NCBI RefSeq assembly: GCF_030272615.1
Contig: NC_081408.1
Location: forward strand, 764,852,173 to 764,916,172
Length of the DNA: 64,000 bases
Direction: 5' to 3'
Source of the DNA: Cryptomeria japonica
Taxonomy: Eukaryota; Streptophyta; Pinopsida; Cupressales; Cupressaceae
Part shown: piece after piece, positions 1-11,400 of the stretch
Layout: every line of letters begins with the position of its first letter
How positions within the stretch are numbered: position 1 is the stretch's first letter
Notes under the pieces: generated by a model
Database searches by the model: none
Told to the model about the DNA's origin: nothing
The model's input: the letters and a program-made list of their open reading frames with translations, nothing else
Made by a program: the position numbers and the translations under genes

Positions 1-222
1 ACTGCATCCAAATCATCTAATGCCCGCCGCCACCACTCTAGCTTCCCCAAGTGGGGCTGGCTCATCATACCACTATACATAAACATATAGGGCTGGTCCA
101 CGGCTCGGAATCTCAGACTCACTGGTCGAGTCACTAGTAGATGCTCCCATGCCCACACATGCAGCAGCGTCATGCCTACTGCAAGAGAACCTCTCCCCTG
201 GTACACTACCTCGTGTCACTGT
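1..222 (-). pseudogene. Plant mobile domain (PMD) ORF fragment of element Z
   Basis: Translated on the minus strand, this stretch matches the middle of the PMD protein of element E (about 59445-59650 on the + strand) nearly residue for residue, for example the shared motif MFMYSGMMSQPHLGKLEWW. PMD (aminotransferase-like plant mobile domain) proteins are known in plants as MAIN-type genes and as extra antisense ORFs in Ty3/gypsy Tat elements. The C-terminal half lies left of the window. The N-terminal half is missing: the homology stops near 222, only about 60 bp from a TATA box, whereas in E the same points are about 1.4 kb apart. So this copy has lost its first coding part and is dead. The family call is secure; any function is not. 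Confidence 0.75.
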
Positions 223-284
223 CAGAGCTCAAGTTTTCAACTGGTCGCAGTCACAAATGATCCTATTTTCACCCCTTTCACCTC

Positions 285-292
285 ATTTATAC
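285..292 (-). promoter_or_regulatory. TATA box of the antisense PMD gene of Z
   Basis: The minus strand reads GGGTATAAATGAGG here, between the PMD fragment and the polypurine tract. The matching place in element E has TATATAG in the same orientation relative to its PMD ORF, and the flanking 100 bp align. This supports a promoter that drives PMD away from the LTR. Transcription itself is inferred. Confidence 0.5.
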
Positions 293-587
293 CCCCCGCT
301 ATCACCGTAACTTCGCCTTGCTCATCGCCATGGTCCCCGTGAACTTCCCGAGCCTCCCATTTCTCCTTGTTTCCCCCGATTTCTTCTATTTTTCACCAGT
401 ATACCTAACTTCTTCTCTTCTATCACCCTGCCAATTTTCATTCTTTTTCGAGAGATCGCCCGATTTTTTTGAAATTTTTCGGCCCATCTCTCGAGGGGGC
501 ATACCACCCATTAAATTTATATTTTATGGGGCATTTCTTCGCACCAGTTTTTCTTTCTTTGAAACGATGCGATAAACAGCACCGTCT

Positions 588-601
588 CAAAGAGGGGCAA
601 A
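588..601 (+). other. Polypurine tract of element Z
   Basis: CAAAGAGGGGCAAA sits directly before the TG of the LTR. The same tract precedes the LTR of E (minus strand, 57757-57772) and of A (31079-31093). It is the plus-strand primer site of reverse transcription and shows that the LTR at 602 is a 3' LTR. Confidence 0.8.
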
Positions 602-2023
602 TGTAGTCACATAAATATGTCCATTTTAATTAAATGAATATTTCGTATTTATTTGATTAAAAATCCACTAGCCATCAGTTAATTAAATAAATATTTAATT
701 AATTCATCCCCAAACATTCTTCTATTAATTAAATAAATTACTCAATTTATTTTAATTAATTCATTAAAATCCAATTCCAAACAATTAAATAAATAAAATC
801 TATTTATTTAATTAAAATCCCCTTTTCCTCTTTTAAATAAATTAAATAAAACATTTATTTAAATCATTTTTCCCACCCCACTTGCATTTTCCTACAAATG
901 CAACTTGCACACATTTTGAAATAAATGAATTTTTATTTTAAATAAAATCCTATTTTCCCTCACCCGCCAAATCCACTTGCAAAATCTAATCCCCTTCTAG
1001 ATTCTTCTAACCCCTTCCTAATTAGCCTAATCCATCCCCTAATTATTGTCACATTCATAAGCAAAAGGGAGTCACTTCTCAAATGGCCCAAAGTCTTGGA
1101 TAACCATTGAAGGTTTTCAACCTTCAACCACCAAAAACCCCAAAGTCTTTGAAAACCATTAAAGGATTCCAACTTTCAACCACTTAATCCCCAAAGTCTC
1201 CAATAACCATTAATGGTTAATTCAACCCTCCCACATGGTTAAAACATTTGTTTTGACTCAACCTCTACCCAACCCAAAGGTCTCATCAAGCCTTCAATGC
1301 TTTGACCATGATTATCTCTTAATCATTTGCACAAAGGTTTATCCTTGGATTAATTCCTAATTCAGTGGGTAATCCTAATTTAGGCTTGACTCTTAGCCTT
1401 TAGATAACCATGAGGTCTTCTCAGGCCTTTAATGCCTCCAACCTCTTCTTTCAACCCAACCCTATGTTGACATTTGTCACCATTTCATTGGTGCCAATTG
1501 TGCACATGGATTCCCAACTTTCAAGCTTGACCCTTGATTAAACCATTCAATCCTGGCCATCCATTGCTCCATTTTTCCTATAAATAGAGCCCATTCCTTC
1601 ATAATCCAGATCCTGAAAACTTGTAAGCATTTAGACTATATCCATTTTAGAGAGCATTTAGCATAGCATAACTAAATCTTGTCTTTTTGGTAAAATCAAT
1701 CATTTTAGCATTAAAAATAGCTTTTCATTTCATGTTTGGAGCTATTCTACAAATCTCAATCCTCCATAAGCATCCATAGTGCAAAAAGCTGCTGAGAGCT
1801 ACACTATTTTGGAACTTGGAGAGGAGAGGAACAAGGGAGAAGGAGCTAATATCATGTTAAGAGATAGTTGGAGATATCTCATTGTCTTACTTCTTTAGTT
1901 AGATTCATTAGCATGTTTTTAGTGTCTCTTTTGGAATGCCTTCATATGTTTTAGTTTTTGATTGACTAACTCTAACGTCTTGTGTGTTTTGTGTTGTTTG
2001 ATCTTAAACTAACATTTGTGCCA
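602..2023 (+). repeat. 3' LTR of Tat-type Ty3/gypsy element Z
   Basis: The LTR runs from TGTAGTCAC to a CA end near 2023, about 1.42 kb, and aligns over its whole length with the inverted LTR of E at 56347-57756. It holds many TTAATTAAATAAAT-type AT repeats in U3, a clear TATAAATAG box at 1579-1587 and a GT-rich stretch near the end. Because the polypurine tract is on its left, the element body lies left of the window. The sequence right after it is the middle of a gag-pol frame of a different element (A), so Z is inserted in A; bases 2024-2028 (TTTAG) would be one copy of a target duplication whose partner is out of view. The exact 3' end is uncertain by a few bases. Confidence 0.8.
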
Positions 2024-3505
2024 TTTAGGAGGGCATCACTATGATTCAACTATCAATCACATTTCGATGGACAATTATGTCTCTACCATTATCATCAAGG
2101 ACAAAATGCCTGAGAATTCTACCCAAAGACCCAAGATCGTCCTGAAAGGAATTGGATCTTCTTCCAAACCTACCTCTGAATGTTATGTTACAACTCATCG
2201 AGGTAAATTCACTTTGCAAGGTGCTCTAACTAAAAACACCGCTTCCTCATCAACCAAACCTGAGTATGACCTTGTAGAACAATTAGGGAAGACACCGCAC
2301 TCATCTCCATCCTTGAGCTCTTACGCATATCCCCCACACATAAAGCCATTCTTGACAAAATCTTGAGAGACACTTTTGTCCCTACTGATCTAAACGTGGA
2401 CCAATTTCAATCCATGGTGGGATACCTTTCCATTCCACACTCCCTTACATTCACAGAAGCCGATGACACCTCCATAAGTCAGCCACATAATGCACCATTA
2501 CACATTGAAGCCTTCATACACAAACATCGAATAAAATGAGTCCTGATAGATGGAGGAGCAGGTCTGAACATTTGTACATTGAGCACTATTAAAAAATTGG
2601 GATATTCAGATAAAGTTGTGAGTTCTACAAACAAAATTAGCATCAAGGCATATGATGATGAAGAGCATTCATCCAAAGTTACAGTCACCTTACCTCTCAG
2701 AGTTGGGCCAGTTACAAAGGATGTGGTTTGTCAAGTCCTAGACCTGGATCTCACATACAATATATTACTAGGACGTCCTTGGATTCATGAAATGAGGGCA
2801 GTCCCATCTACATATCACAAATGCATTAAGTTTCCTCACAACGGAGTTGAAATAATAGTTAATGGTGATCCTAATCCATTCATATACTGCAATAACTTGA
2901 GACCAAAAACTGAGACGATCATTCCAAGTAATAGGGAAGTTGTCCCTTCTTTTGCATACATTGATCCTGAATCATTAAAACCTTCAACATCAAAACAAGG
3001 TGAGCTTAAAGGGAAATTCCAGGACAAGGGCATGGGTGAATACACTTTGAATCAAACCATGTGTTTACAACAAGTTATGAGTTCACCAAAAGAATATGGA
3101 AGACCACATCCTACTAAGTGGGTATCTATCATTACACTTAAATGGGATCCTACAATCTTCCAAAAATGGGGTGAAATGGAAGAAGAAGACTTATACAAAA
3201 TGCTTTACAAAGACCCTAAAAATGATACACAAGATCACATCAGCATACCATGTAAAAAATATGGCAAAGGGTTCAAGATCCTACAAAAATTTGGGTATGA
3301 TGGCAAAAGTCCTCTTGGCTTAAGAAAGGAAGGCATCATTGAACCTTTACAACCTGAATTGACATTCAAAAAGGAATGCTTGAAAGGACTTGGTTTCATG
3401 ACTTCCAAGGTAAATGCTCAAAAGACAGGAGAAGCATTACAAATCAAAGCTACCAAAATTCAACAAGAAAATCACTATTCCACAGACTCCAATGAATGGG
3501 AATGA
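2024..3505 (+). pseudogene. A: gag C-terminus, aspartic protease and G-patch
   Basis: The first part matches the gag-to-protease linker of element D. There is a frameshift near 2290. The protease follows: VLIDGGAGLN at about 2540 holds the active-site Asp, then the flap-like region and the conserved LGRPWIH motif at about 2770. Retrotransposon proteases of this kind cut the Gag-Pol precursor. At about 3250-3400 comes a glycine-rich G-patch-like module (GKGFKILQKFGYDGKSPLG) ending in KGLGF, found at the same place in D. A TGA lies just before the protease motif (about 2537). This copy cannot make an intact protein. The protease call is firm; the G-patch call rests on pattern only. Confidence 0.75.
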
Positions 3506-4213
3506 CATTCAGACAAATCCGCCAGTGACTATGAGCTCACTGAGACATTCAGAGAACCAGGTGAACCCATAGAAGATGAGGAATTTTATAGAAAATTCAA
3601 AGTTGGTCAAGAAACAACCCCTGAGGATCCCACACAATCCTTGCCTCTAGGTTCTAGGTCTAAATCACGAAGAATGAGAACACCTATCCCAGAATGCGCT
3701 ACTAGTGATGACAATTTGGATTCATTCATGATTGAGACAGATGAGGAGAGTGCCAATGATGACCTCGATAACTACCTCGACATACCTGAATATAACTGCA
3801 TCTTCACTCTTAGCCCCGCTAACTTCGAAGACATCAAAGGCCTTCCCCTTTTTCACCACCAACTTATTGACTGGGACCATGAAGGACTTGCATAGTTTGA
3901 CACATTCCAAAATGATAAAGCTTTTATTGACTATCTAGGTATACGAGACGATCTTCCCCCTGGAGACCATAAGGTAGGATACACAATAGAACTCAATAGC
4001 GTGGCATATTTTGGTGAGGGTGTTGGGCCTTCCAGTTGCAAAAACATAAAAATAAAAACAAATCAAGGGTCTTATGGCGAAAACCACATTGTGGCATTGT
4101 CTGACCCCAAAAAAGTAAAAAGAAAGGACGTATCTAAGGGCGAAAACCTCTTTGAGGCACCCGAAGATGGAAGGCTCGACATTCTCCCAGCATAATATGA
4201 GGAAAAATCATCT
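3506..4213 (+). pseudogene. A: linker between G-patch and RT
   Basis: The same frame continues with acidic, serine-rich sequence interrupted by stops near 3503, 3893 and 4193. It aligns with 55280-55700 in element D, for example the shared run DHKxGxxxELNS and the KKVK-K-SxxENL pattern. No domain is recognised; it is probably a tether or spacer within Gag-Pol. All stops here (TGA, TAG, TAA) could arise by one C-to-T change. Confidence 0.6.
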
Positions 4214-4861
4214 ATGTTGGTAGAGGAGACCATCAAAACAAACATTGGTATAGAAGAAATTCCACATAACATATTCCTGGCTCAATCTCTAACAGAGACA
4301 GAAAGATCAAAGTTCATAAGTTTCTTCACAGAGCGACAAATCAATTTTGCATGGTCATATGCTGATATGCTTGGATTAGATCCGGATTTGGTAATGCATC
4401 ATTTGACAGTTAAACCGAGGGCAAAACCAGTGAAACAGAAATTAAGAAAGATGCAACCACCAAGAAATATCAGTAAACTTCGATCTTTGCAAGGGAGACT
4501 TCAGTCCATACAAAGATTCATAGCACAACTTGCAAATAAATGTAATCCTTTTCAGCACTTGCTACACAAAAACATCAAATTCAAATGGGATGATAATTGG
4601 CAATAGGCCTTCTAGACACTCAAAGATTATCTTCTGAATCCACCAGTTTTGATGCCACTAGTTCTAGATCAACCTCTATTACTATACATATCAGCTACTT
4701 CAACAGCACTGGGGGCACTCTTAGCACAACAGGTTGCTGAGGGCAAAGAAAAGGCAGTATACTATATCAGTCGCACATTAGTGGGATATGAGCTAAACTA
4801 CACACCAATTGAGCGTGCATGTCTCACCATGGTCTTTGCTTCGCAGAAATTATGACATTAC
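4214..4861 (+). pseudogene. A: RT remnant and first RNase H
   Basis: The segment opens with the RT N-terminal motif LGLDPDLVMHHLTV and then PVKQKLRKMQ. It jumps straight to SKLRSLQGRLQSIQRF, which in relatives lies downstream of the RT catalytic core. Fingers, palm and the YxDD box are therefore absent: an in-frame internal deletion at about 4455. The RNase H that normally follows RT is recognisable by ALGALLAQ and YYISRTLVGYELNYTPIE. Stops lie near 4604 and 4853. The element cannot make reverse transcriptase. Confidence 0.75.
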
Positions 4862-5587
4862 ATGGTAACTCATAAAACTAAGTTGGTTGCAAGGATTGAT
4901 CCATTGAAATACCTTCTCAATAAAGAAACGCTTACATGGCGACTAGCCAAATGGGTGATGCTCCTGAGTGAATTTGACATTGAGTGTGTCGACAAAAAAG
5001 AAATAAAAGGACAAGATATTGCAGATCAATTAGCAGATGCTCCCATGATAGATGATGTTCCTCTAACTTCAAAATTTCTAGATGAATCCATCTTAACAGT
5101 ATCACATGCAAAGCCTTGGCATCTATACTTTGACGGCTCATACACACAGCATGGGGCAAGAGTTGGCATCCTCTTCATAACTCCTCAAGGGGATTCCATA
5201 CCAAAATCATATCAACTATCATTTCCCTACACTAATACCATAGAAGAATACGAGGCATTAACAACTGGATTATGGATTGCAGTTCAGTGGAAGATCCAGG
5301 AACTTCATGTTTTTGAGGACTCTCAACTTGTAATTCGTCAAGCAACTAATGACTACCAAACAAAGGATGAGAAATTAATGCCTTGCAAAATAATGGTGGA
5401 TGACCTGAAACAAAATTTCACGAAGTTAAACTTTGAGCGGATACCAAGAGAGCAGAATCAAGCCGTAGATGCCATGGCTACAATTGCTTCCCTAATCGAT
5501 CTACCACATAATGAAACCTGCTATGAGTTCTTGGTGGATAACCTTTTGGTTCCCTCATATGAAATCACTCCTACTGAGATGATATGA
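4862..5587 (+). pseudogene. A: second (archaeal-like) RNase H domain
   Basis: An open stretch of 241 codons. After a connection region it carries a second RNase H fold with all expected acidic residues in order: WHLYFDGSYT (Asp at 5132-5134), EEYEAL (about 5246), EDSQLV (about 5314) and QAVDAMA (about 5465). A second RNase H between the first one and integrase is the diagnostic trait of Tat/Ogre-lineage retrotransposons, where it probably helps remove RNA during cDNA synthesis. This is the best preserved domain of A. It ends at a TGA at 5585-5587. Confidence 0.8.
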
Positions 5588-6868
5588 GTCGTCGGTCCTG
5601 ATTCCCCGTTATATGGTTCCATTTTCACATACCTTCGTGACAATACCCTTCCTCATGACTTATCCAATAACCAACGTTGCACTTTCATTCGCCAATCTTC
5701 TCGATACGTCATTTTAGCTGATATCCTATACTGTCGAGGTCTAGATGTCACTCTTCTTAGATGCTTAGAAAGGGACAAAGCTCAGATTGCGTTACGCAAA
5801 GTTCATGAAGGGATATGTGGTCCACATTCTAGTGGTCCTACCTTAGCCAAGAAACTCATCCAGACAGGATATTACTGGCCCAATATGGAAAAATACTCAT
5901 ATCAGTTCATCAAGAAATGAAAGCAGTGTCAACTTCATGGAGACCTCATTCATGCGCCAGCACAAGAACTTCAACCAATTGTGAATCCTTGGCCTTTTTG
6001 TCAGTGGGGACTTGATCTCATAGGCAAGATTCACCCTCCTTCCTCCAATGGTCATAAATTCATCATCACTACCATAGAGTATTTCACAAAATGGATCAAA
6101 GTCGTGCCTCTTACACAAGTCACTAGAAAACAAATTGCTACATTCATTCTCAACTATACCATTTGTTGATACGCTATTCCTGTTTCCATCATCACCAATA
6201 ATGGGCGTCCCTTCAAAAATCAGGATGTTTGTGAACTTTGTGACCGCTTCCATATTACCCATCATTTTCCCACACCTTATTAACCCCAAGGTAATGGTCA
6301 AGCTGAGGTGTCTAATAAAACAATCCTTAAAATCCTAAAAAAGACAGTCGGCGACGCTGGCCGCAATTGGCATATCCAACTTAATCCCACACTTTGGGCT
6401 TACCGAACAAGCATCCGCACACCTATAGGAGCTACACCCTATTCACTTGTCTATGACGCTGAAGCTATCTTGCCTATTGAGGTTGAGTTGCCCTCTTTAT
6501 GATTTTCCTTGCAAAACATTATCAGTGATGAAGACTATAGTGTCTCTCGCTTACAAGAACTTGAACTATTGGATGAATGAAGACAAACTGCTTTTAATCA
6601 TCTCAAGGCTTATCAACAACGAATGAGTCGCAGCTACAATCATAAAGTCAAGCCTCGCACATTTGAGGTAGGTGATTTGGTTCTCAGAGAAAATCCTAAA
6701 AATGAACAAGACAGAGAGAAGAAGGGCAAGTTTGAACCAAACTGGCTTGGTCCTTACATCATCACAGTAGCATATGGATCTGGTGCATATCAGCTCTCAA
6801 CCATAGAGGGCAAACCTTTAGAGGATCCTATCAACAACATGCACCTTCGTAGGTTTTACACATAGCTC
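5588..6868 (+). pseudogene. A: integrase
   Basis: An N-terminal zinc-binding part (HEGICGPHSSG with QCQLHGD downstream; one Cys position is a TGA near 5918) leads to the catalytic core. The first Asp is in WGLDLIG (about 6013). The second is changed: the motif reads ITNNGRPF, with AAT at 6197-6199 where Asp is expected. The Glu is in GQAEVSNKT (6305-6307). The C-terminal GKFEPNWLGPYIIT and HLRRFYT match the usual Tat ending. Stops occur near 5918, 6167, 6500 and 6578. The enzyme is dead by both stops and the Asp-to-Asn change. Confidence 0.8.
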
Positions 6869-7039
6869 GTCAGAGTGTCCCAATTCAAAAATACAAAAAA
6901 ATTCAAAAAATTCAAAATACAAAAAAAATCATGAAATAAAAAATCGTTGCTTGGTGAAAACCTGGCAAACAGGTGCCTTGTGACATAAAAAAATTGAAAA
7001 ATCAAAAAAAGTAAAGAGAAAACATTTCGTCCAATGGTG
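6869..7039 (+). other. A: start of 3' non-coding tail
   Basis: A-rich sequence after the integrase stop, including a repeat unit at about 6950-6985 that reads TGGTGAAAACCTGGCAAACA then GGTGCC. Two more units follow at 7035-7044 plus 14677-14735 once B is removed. The same unit occurs inverted in E near 63380. Confidence 0.6.
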
Positions 7040-7044
7040 AAAAC
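7040..7044. repeat. Target site duplication of B (left), AAAAC
   Basis: AAAAC here equals AAAAC at 14672-14676, exactly flanking the two LTRs. This proves B is a single intact insertion. Confidence 0.9.
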
Positions 7045-8173
7045 TGATGAATACTAAGAGGGGGGGTGAATTAGTATGCCAAAAATCTTTGTACTTAAAC
7101 ACTTTGCTAGACTAACAGTAAACCGGTAAAATAGTTTAGCAGACAAACCGGTTAGCACACATGCAAACCAAATAGAAAATAATGCATTCACCCATAGAAG
7201 CACAAACACCATAACATAAGAGATTTTGACGTGGAAACCCAAATGGTAAAAACCACAATGAGATGGAACTCACAAGTAACTATCTGCAGAATAGGAACCA
7301 GACCGGTTAAGGTCATACAATGTTCTTTACCAGAACAGATCCTGTTAGGAATCTCAATCTCTGTTAGGAGATAAGTCCGATTAAAGACTACCTTGCTAGA
7401 GGATTTTATATCCATAGATGTGAACCACCTTGTTAGAGGATTTACAAAAGGCTTTTGGGCCTACCCAGTTAAGGGCTACAGACTTGTCGAAGATGTGAGT
7501 AATCAACAAGTGAGTGATCTAGCTAATAGCACAGATTGCTTGATTAGATCCTTGATAGCTTGTTCCTAATGCATTCCAACATTACTTCAATCTTCTACAC
7601 ATTCATACTCTCTCTAACTCATCAACCACCTTAAACCCTAGCAACAACATCAACAACCTAAAACCCTAGACATGATGTCCTTATAAAAGAATCTGATTTC
7701 ATGTCAGTCCAATAGGATTACAATACAATTTCCTAGGTTCAATGCATCTAGACATATTTTTTAACACGACACAAAAAGAACCATTAAAGTGTCAACACTA
7801 TCAAACAATTGGTGGATGGTAACTCATCACAAAATGTCGGTTGGTAACTCATCACAGAGTATTACCGGTTCATACAAAATACCAGTTTAAGCAAAATACC
7901 GGTTACCGGTTTGACAAAATAAAGACTGGGATATATGTGTTCCACTGCTTTGATCCTTCATACCGCTTGAGATCCTCGAACCGCTTGGGGTCAACGTATC
8001 ACTTCAAATCGGTAATCACTTTCTGAAAAACACCAATAGTCTAAGGACTATAATGCATCACCCCGGTTGGAACAAGTACCGGTTGAACTTTAACTTATAC
8101 ATACAAAAGTGATCTCAATGCAAGTGTGTGTCCATCAATGACAATCACAACATAATCATCAAAAATGCCAACA
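7045..8173 (-). repeat. 3' LTR of B
   Basis: 1,129 bp, matching 13543-14671 base for base except for scattered substitutions, mostly C/T and G/A. Several AACCGGTT-like words recur in it. A TATA box for the minus strand (CTTTTATAAGG) lies at 7680-7687, with AGGGTTTTAGG-type sequence downstream. Confidence 0.95.
7680..7687 (-). promoter_or_regulatory. TATA box in the 3' LTR of B
   Basis: The minus strand reads TTTATAAG, conserved at the same LTR position in the 5' copy (14178-14185). It is the only good TATA box in the LTR and would place the transcription start about 30 bp downstream. Confidence 0.5.
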
Positions 8174-8188
8174 ATCTCCCCCTTTGGC
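8174..8188 (-). other. Polypurine tract of B
   Basis: Minus strand GCCAAAGGGGGAGAT lies directly before the TG of the 3' LTR. The stretch 8189-8441 between it and ORF2 is non-coding and holds two more copies of the CTCCCCCT pattern (about 8260 and 8368 on the + strand), as if the tract had been duplicated. Confidence 0.8.
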
Positions 8189-8441
8189 ATTGATGGCAAC
8201 ACTTAGGAAATTTTGACATCTAAGTGTTTTACAACAAAAATATGCCATAATCAAAATTACTCCCCCTAAGCATATACACTATCCCTTTTGCAAAAAATAC
8301 AATGTATACTACTCCTTAATAGAAATAACATGAAAGTATACATCAAAACATTCAAAATTTATACTTCTCCCCCTTTGCCAACAATGACAACAAAATATTA
8401 CAGACTAGTCCCTGTTTCATTAGTATAAAAAGAATAAGAGT

Positions 8442-11400
8442 TTATGACAATAAGGAATAAAACTTGTCAAAAACTGATTTCAAGTCCTGCATGAATTGTT
8501 TCATAGATAAGGACCAGGACTCAAGTAGGGAAGTAGCCACTTCCTTCTCTGTCTGCATCTGGGAGACCTGTTCTTCCATGGCGTCTAGTGTGCTCATCTC
8601 ATGAGTCACTATTAAAGCATCCAGATTGAGATAACATTTCTGAAGGATCTGCAGGATCTGCAAGCATGGGAGTAGAACCAGTTGGAGTTCCTGCAAATCT
8701 CGAGTCCGGTTGCTTATTTCTAACTCTATTTTGGCAGTCTGGATATGAAACCGGTGAACAGTTTGCCCATAAGCTATAAAAGAGTCATATGGTAGCTTGA
8801 AGGTACTCATATATAACTGCAAGTGAGTTTGTAGCTTTTGCTTTTGTACAAGCACATCATCATAGAAGAGATGGGGTTGGCAAATCTTACTAAGTAGTAG
8901 ATTCCCCTCATCCAGAGTATTCCTTATATCTTTTTGTGCTTTTTTCAGTTCAGACTAGAGCTCATTAAGCTTCTTCACCAGGGCAATGTTGAGATCCTTT
9001 TGATGCTCTTTCTTGGCATTTACCTCTGCTACCTCCTCTAGGCTCTGCACCTGATCATCCACTACTGTGCATAAGAGTTTCAATTGTGCCAATGATGAAT
9101 CAGTACTGGGGAGGTTTGTGTCAGGTAACAAACTGGTAAGAGTGTCCACCGTAGCTTGGATCACATCTTCCTCCTCCTTCCTCCTTAACACCTCAAGGCG
9201 TTCTTGAGCAACCTTAATACTTTGTAGTAGCTCCATTTTGCTTGCGGACTAGAGGTCAATAGGATTGGTGAGGTCAGCCGGTTTGGCTTGACTACTGGTT
9301 GCCTTTGGAGTCTCCATCTGCGTGCTCTTTTCCGCTTCTACTTCCTTATCCTCCTCTGCCTTCTTCTTCTCTGCTTCCTTCCTCTTCTCCTCTTCCTTTT
9401 CTTCCTCTTCCTTCTTCTTTTCTGCTTCCTTTCTCTTCTCCTCTTCCTTTTCTTCCTCTTCCTTCTTCTTTTCTTCTTCCTTTCTCTTCACCTCTTCCTT
9501 TCTATTCTTCTCATCCTCTCTTCTCTTTTCTTCCTGTTTCCATTTCTCCTCATCTTCTTCCTTTTTCTTCTTCTCTTGATTATCCTCTTCTTCTTTCTTT
9601 TTGTTTGCATCTTCTTGTTTCTTTTTCTCTTCATCCTCTTCTCTTCTTTTCTTTTCATCCTCTTTTCTCTTTTCCTCCTATTTCTGTTTCTCCTCATCTT
9701 CTTCCTTTTTCTTCTTCTCTACCTATTTCTTTACTGCCTCTTCCTATTTGTCCTCTGCTTTCTTTTCAACCTGTTCACCCTACTTCTCTTGTCCTATTGC
9801 TTCAGATGGTGTGTCTTGTGCAACATCTTCTACATCCAGAGCATCGACATCAATAGTGTCTGTAGGTTCAACAATCGGGTTTCCTTCAGTATCAAACACT
9901 TCATCCAGTTTTGTTATTGTTGGTTCTTGCTCAGATTTCTTGTTGGCTTCAGCCACTCAATGCATCTTCAAAGCTTCTAGAGAAAAAGTGTGTGTATTCT
10001 TGAGCACTTCTTGACCCTTTCCCTCCAGTAACAGAAGTCTTCTTCTCATGAAGAAGAGGCCTTTGTATTTATTCATAACTTCAAATAGTTCTGAATTTGA
10101 TACATCAGGAAAATGTTGAGCAAAAACTTTCTCTCTCATTTCCTGTTTCTTTTCTATGGAAATGCGCCATTTATTATCTAAGGAATTATACAAAGAATCT
10201 GGTGTCTCAGATCTAATTTCTGAAGGCGGCCGGTCATTAACACATAAATACTTAATGATTTCTTATTCAACTGCTTCTTTTTCATCATCATTGAAATCAT
10301 CAAAACAATCAATCAAATCATTTAGCACTTTTCTCCTAATATTTTTGATAGTTCTTTGACAATGTGTCAAAGGTTTGTAGGAGAAGATGTCAATATTTAC
10401 CGGTGCCGATGATGTCGGTTCATTCTTTGTCTTTTTCTTTACTTGTCTTGTCTTCTTAGGTTTTTCCTCAGACACAATTTCTTCTAAGTCCGGTGAGTTA
10501 TTCCTTTTCTTCCTCTTCCTCTTGAAGACTTTAGCATGTGTCGCTTCCGGTTTCTTCTTTGCAGGTGACCACTTGGTCACTTTGGGACTGGCTACAGTTA
10601 CTGGTGCCAATGCCGAAGGCACTGCCTTTCCTTTCTTTTCAGGAGGTTCTACAACTGGTGTAACCCTTTCCAGATAGGTGTTGGTTCTATTTGCCTTAGG
10701 ATCAAGAGGTGAGGTGATTAGGGTAGAAGCATACCCATCCAGCATATCATACATCACCTCATAGCCCATAGGCTCTACTTCTTCCTGTCTGGGCTCAACG
10801 GCCTCCATTATGCATTCATCCACATTGATGACAAAGCATATATCCTCTTCATATTTCTTGACAATATCACTGGATATCCTCATCCTCAGACTCATCTTTC
10901 TTCTGAACTCATCAAAGTACTTGTTCAGAACTTCAGGGTAGTTGGTTCCAACTTCTTGTAGGCTTTCTTTGATCTACTTGGTAACCGGTTGGTCCGCAGA
11001 CCACTGAGTATCTCCCACTCCAGGGAAGTAACCTTGGAAGTAAAAAAATAGTCCTACTAGAAGTTGTCCAAACTTGAATTTTAATGTATTATCTTGTTTG
11101 ATTGATTTAAGATTCAACAAGAGTTGCCTTTGCATACCGGTGCAGAGGTCAAATGATGCATCTTCCTTGATCATCCGGTAAGCAGCATTTACCGCTACAA
11201 CAGATACAGAGTTAATTCTACTGGTAGAGAACGTCCAATATCCAATCACCATGCACGCATATTTCACAAGGTCATCCTTGATGGAATTAACAGTCATTTC
11301 TCATGAGTCGCTCACTGAGCCAGTGAGCTTGGTCATTTCAGTCTTGATGATCTTCCTCAGGGCTGGCACTTCACCGACATTGCAGAAACTAGTGATGACA

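Noticed and set aside
9288-10014. Phe/Ser/Leu-rich + strand ORFs that look like membrane proteins
   Set aside because: They are the complement of the Lys/Glu-rich part of B ORF2, which is in frame with a much longer ORF.
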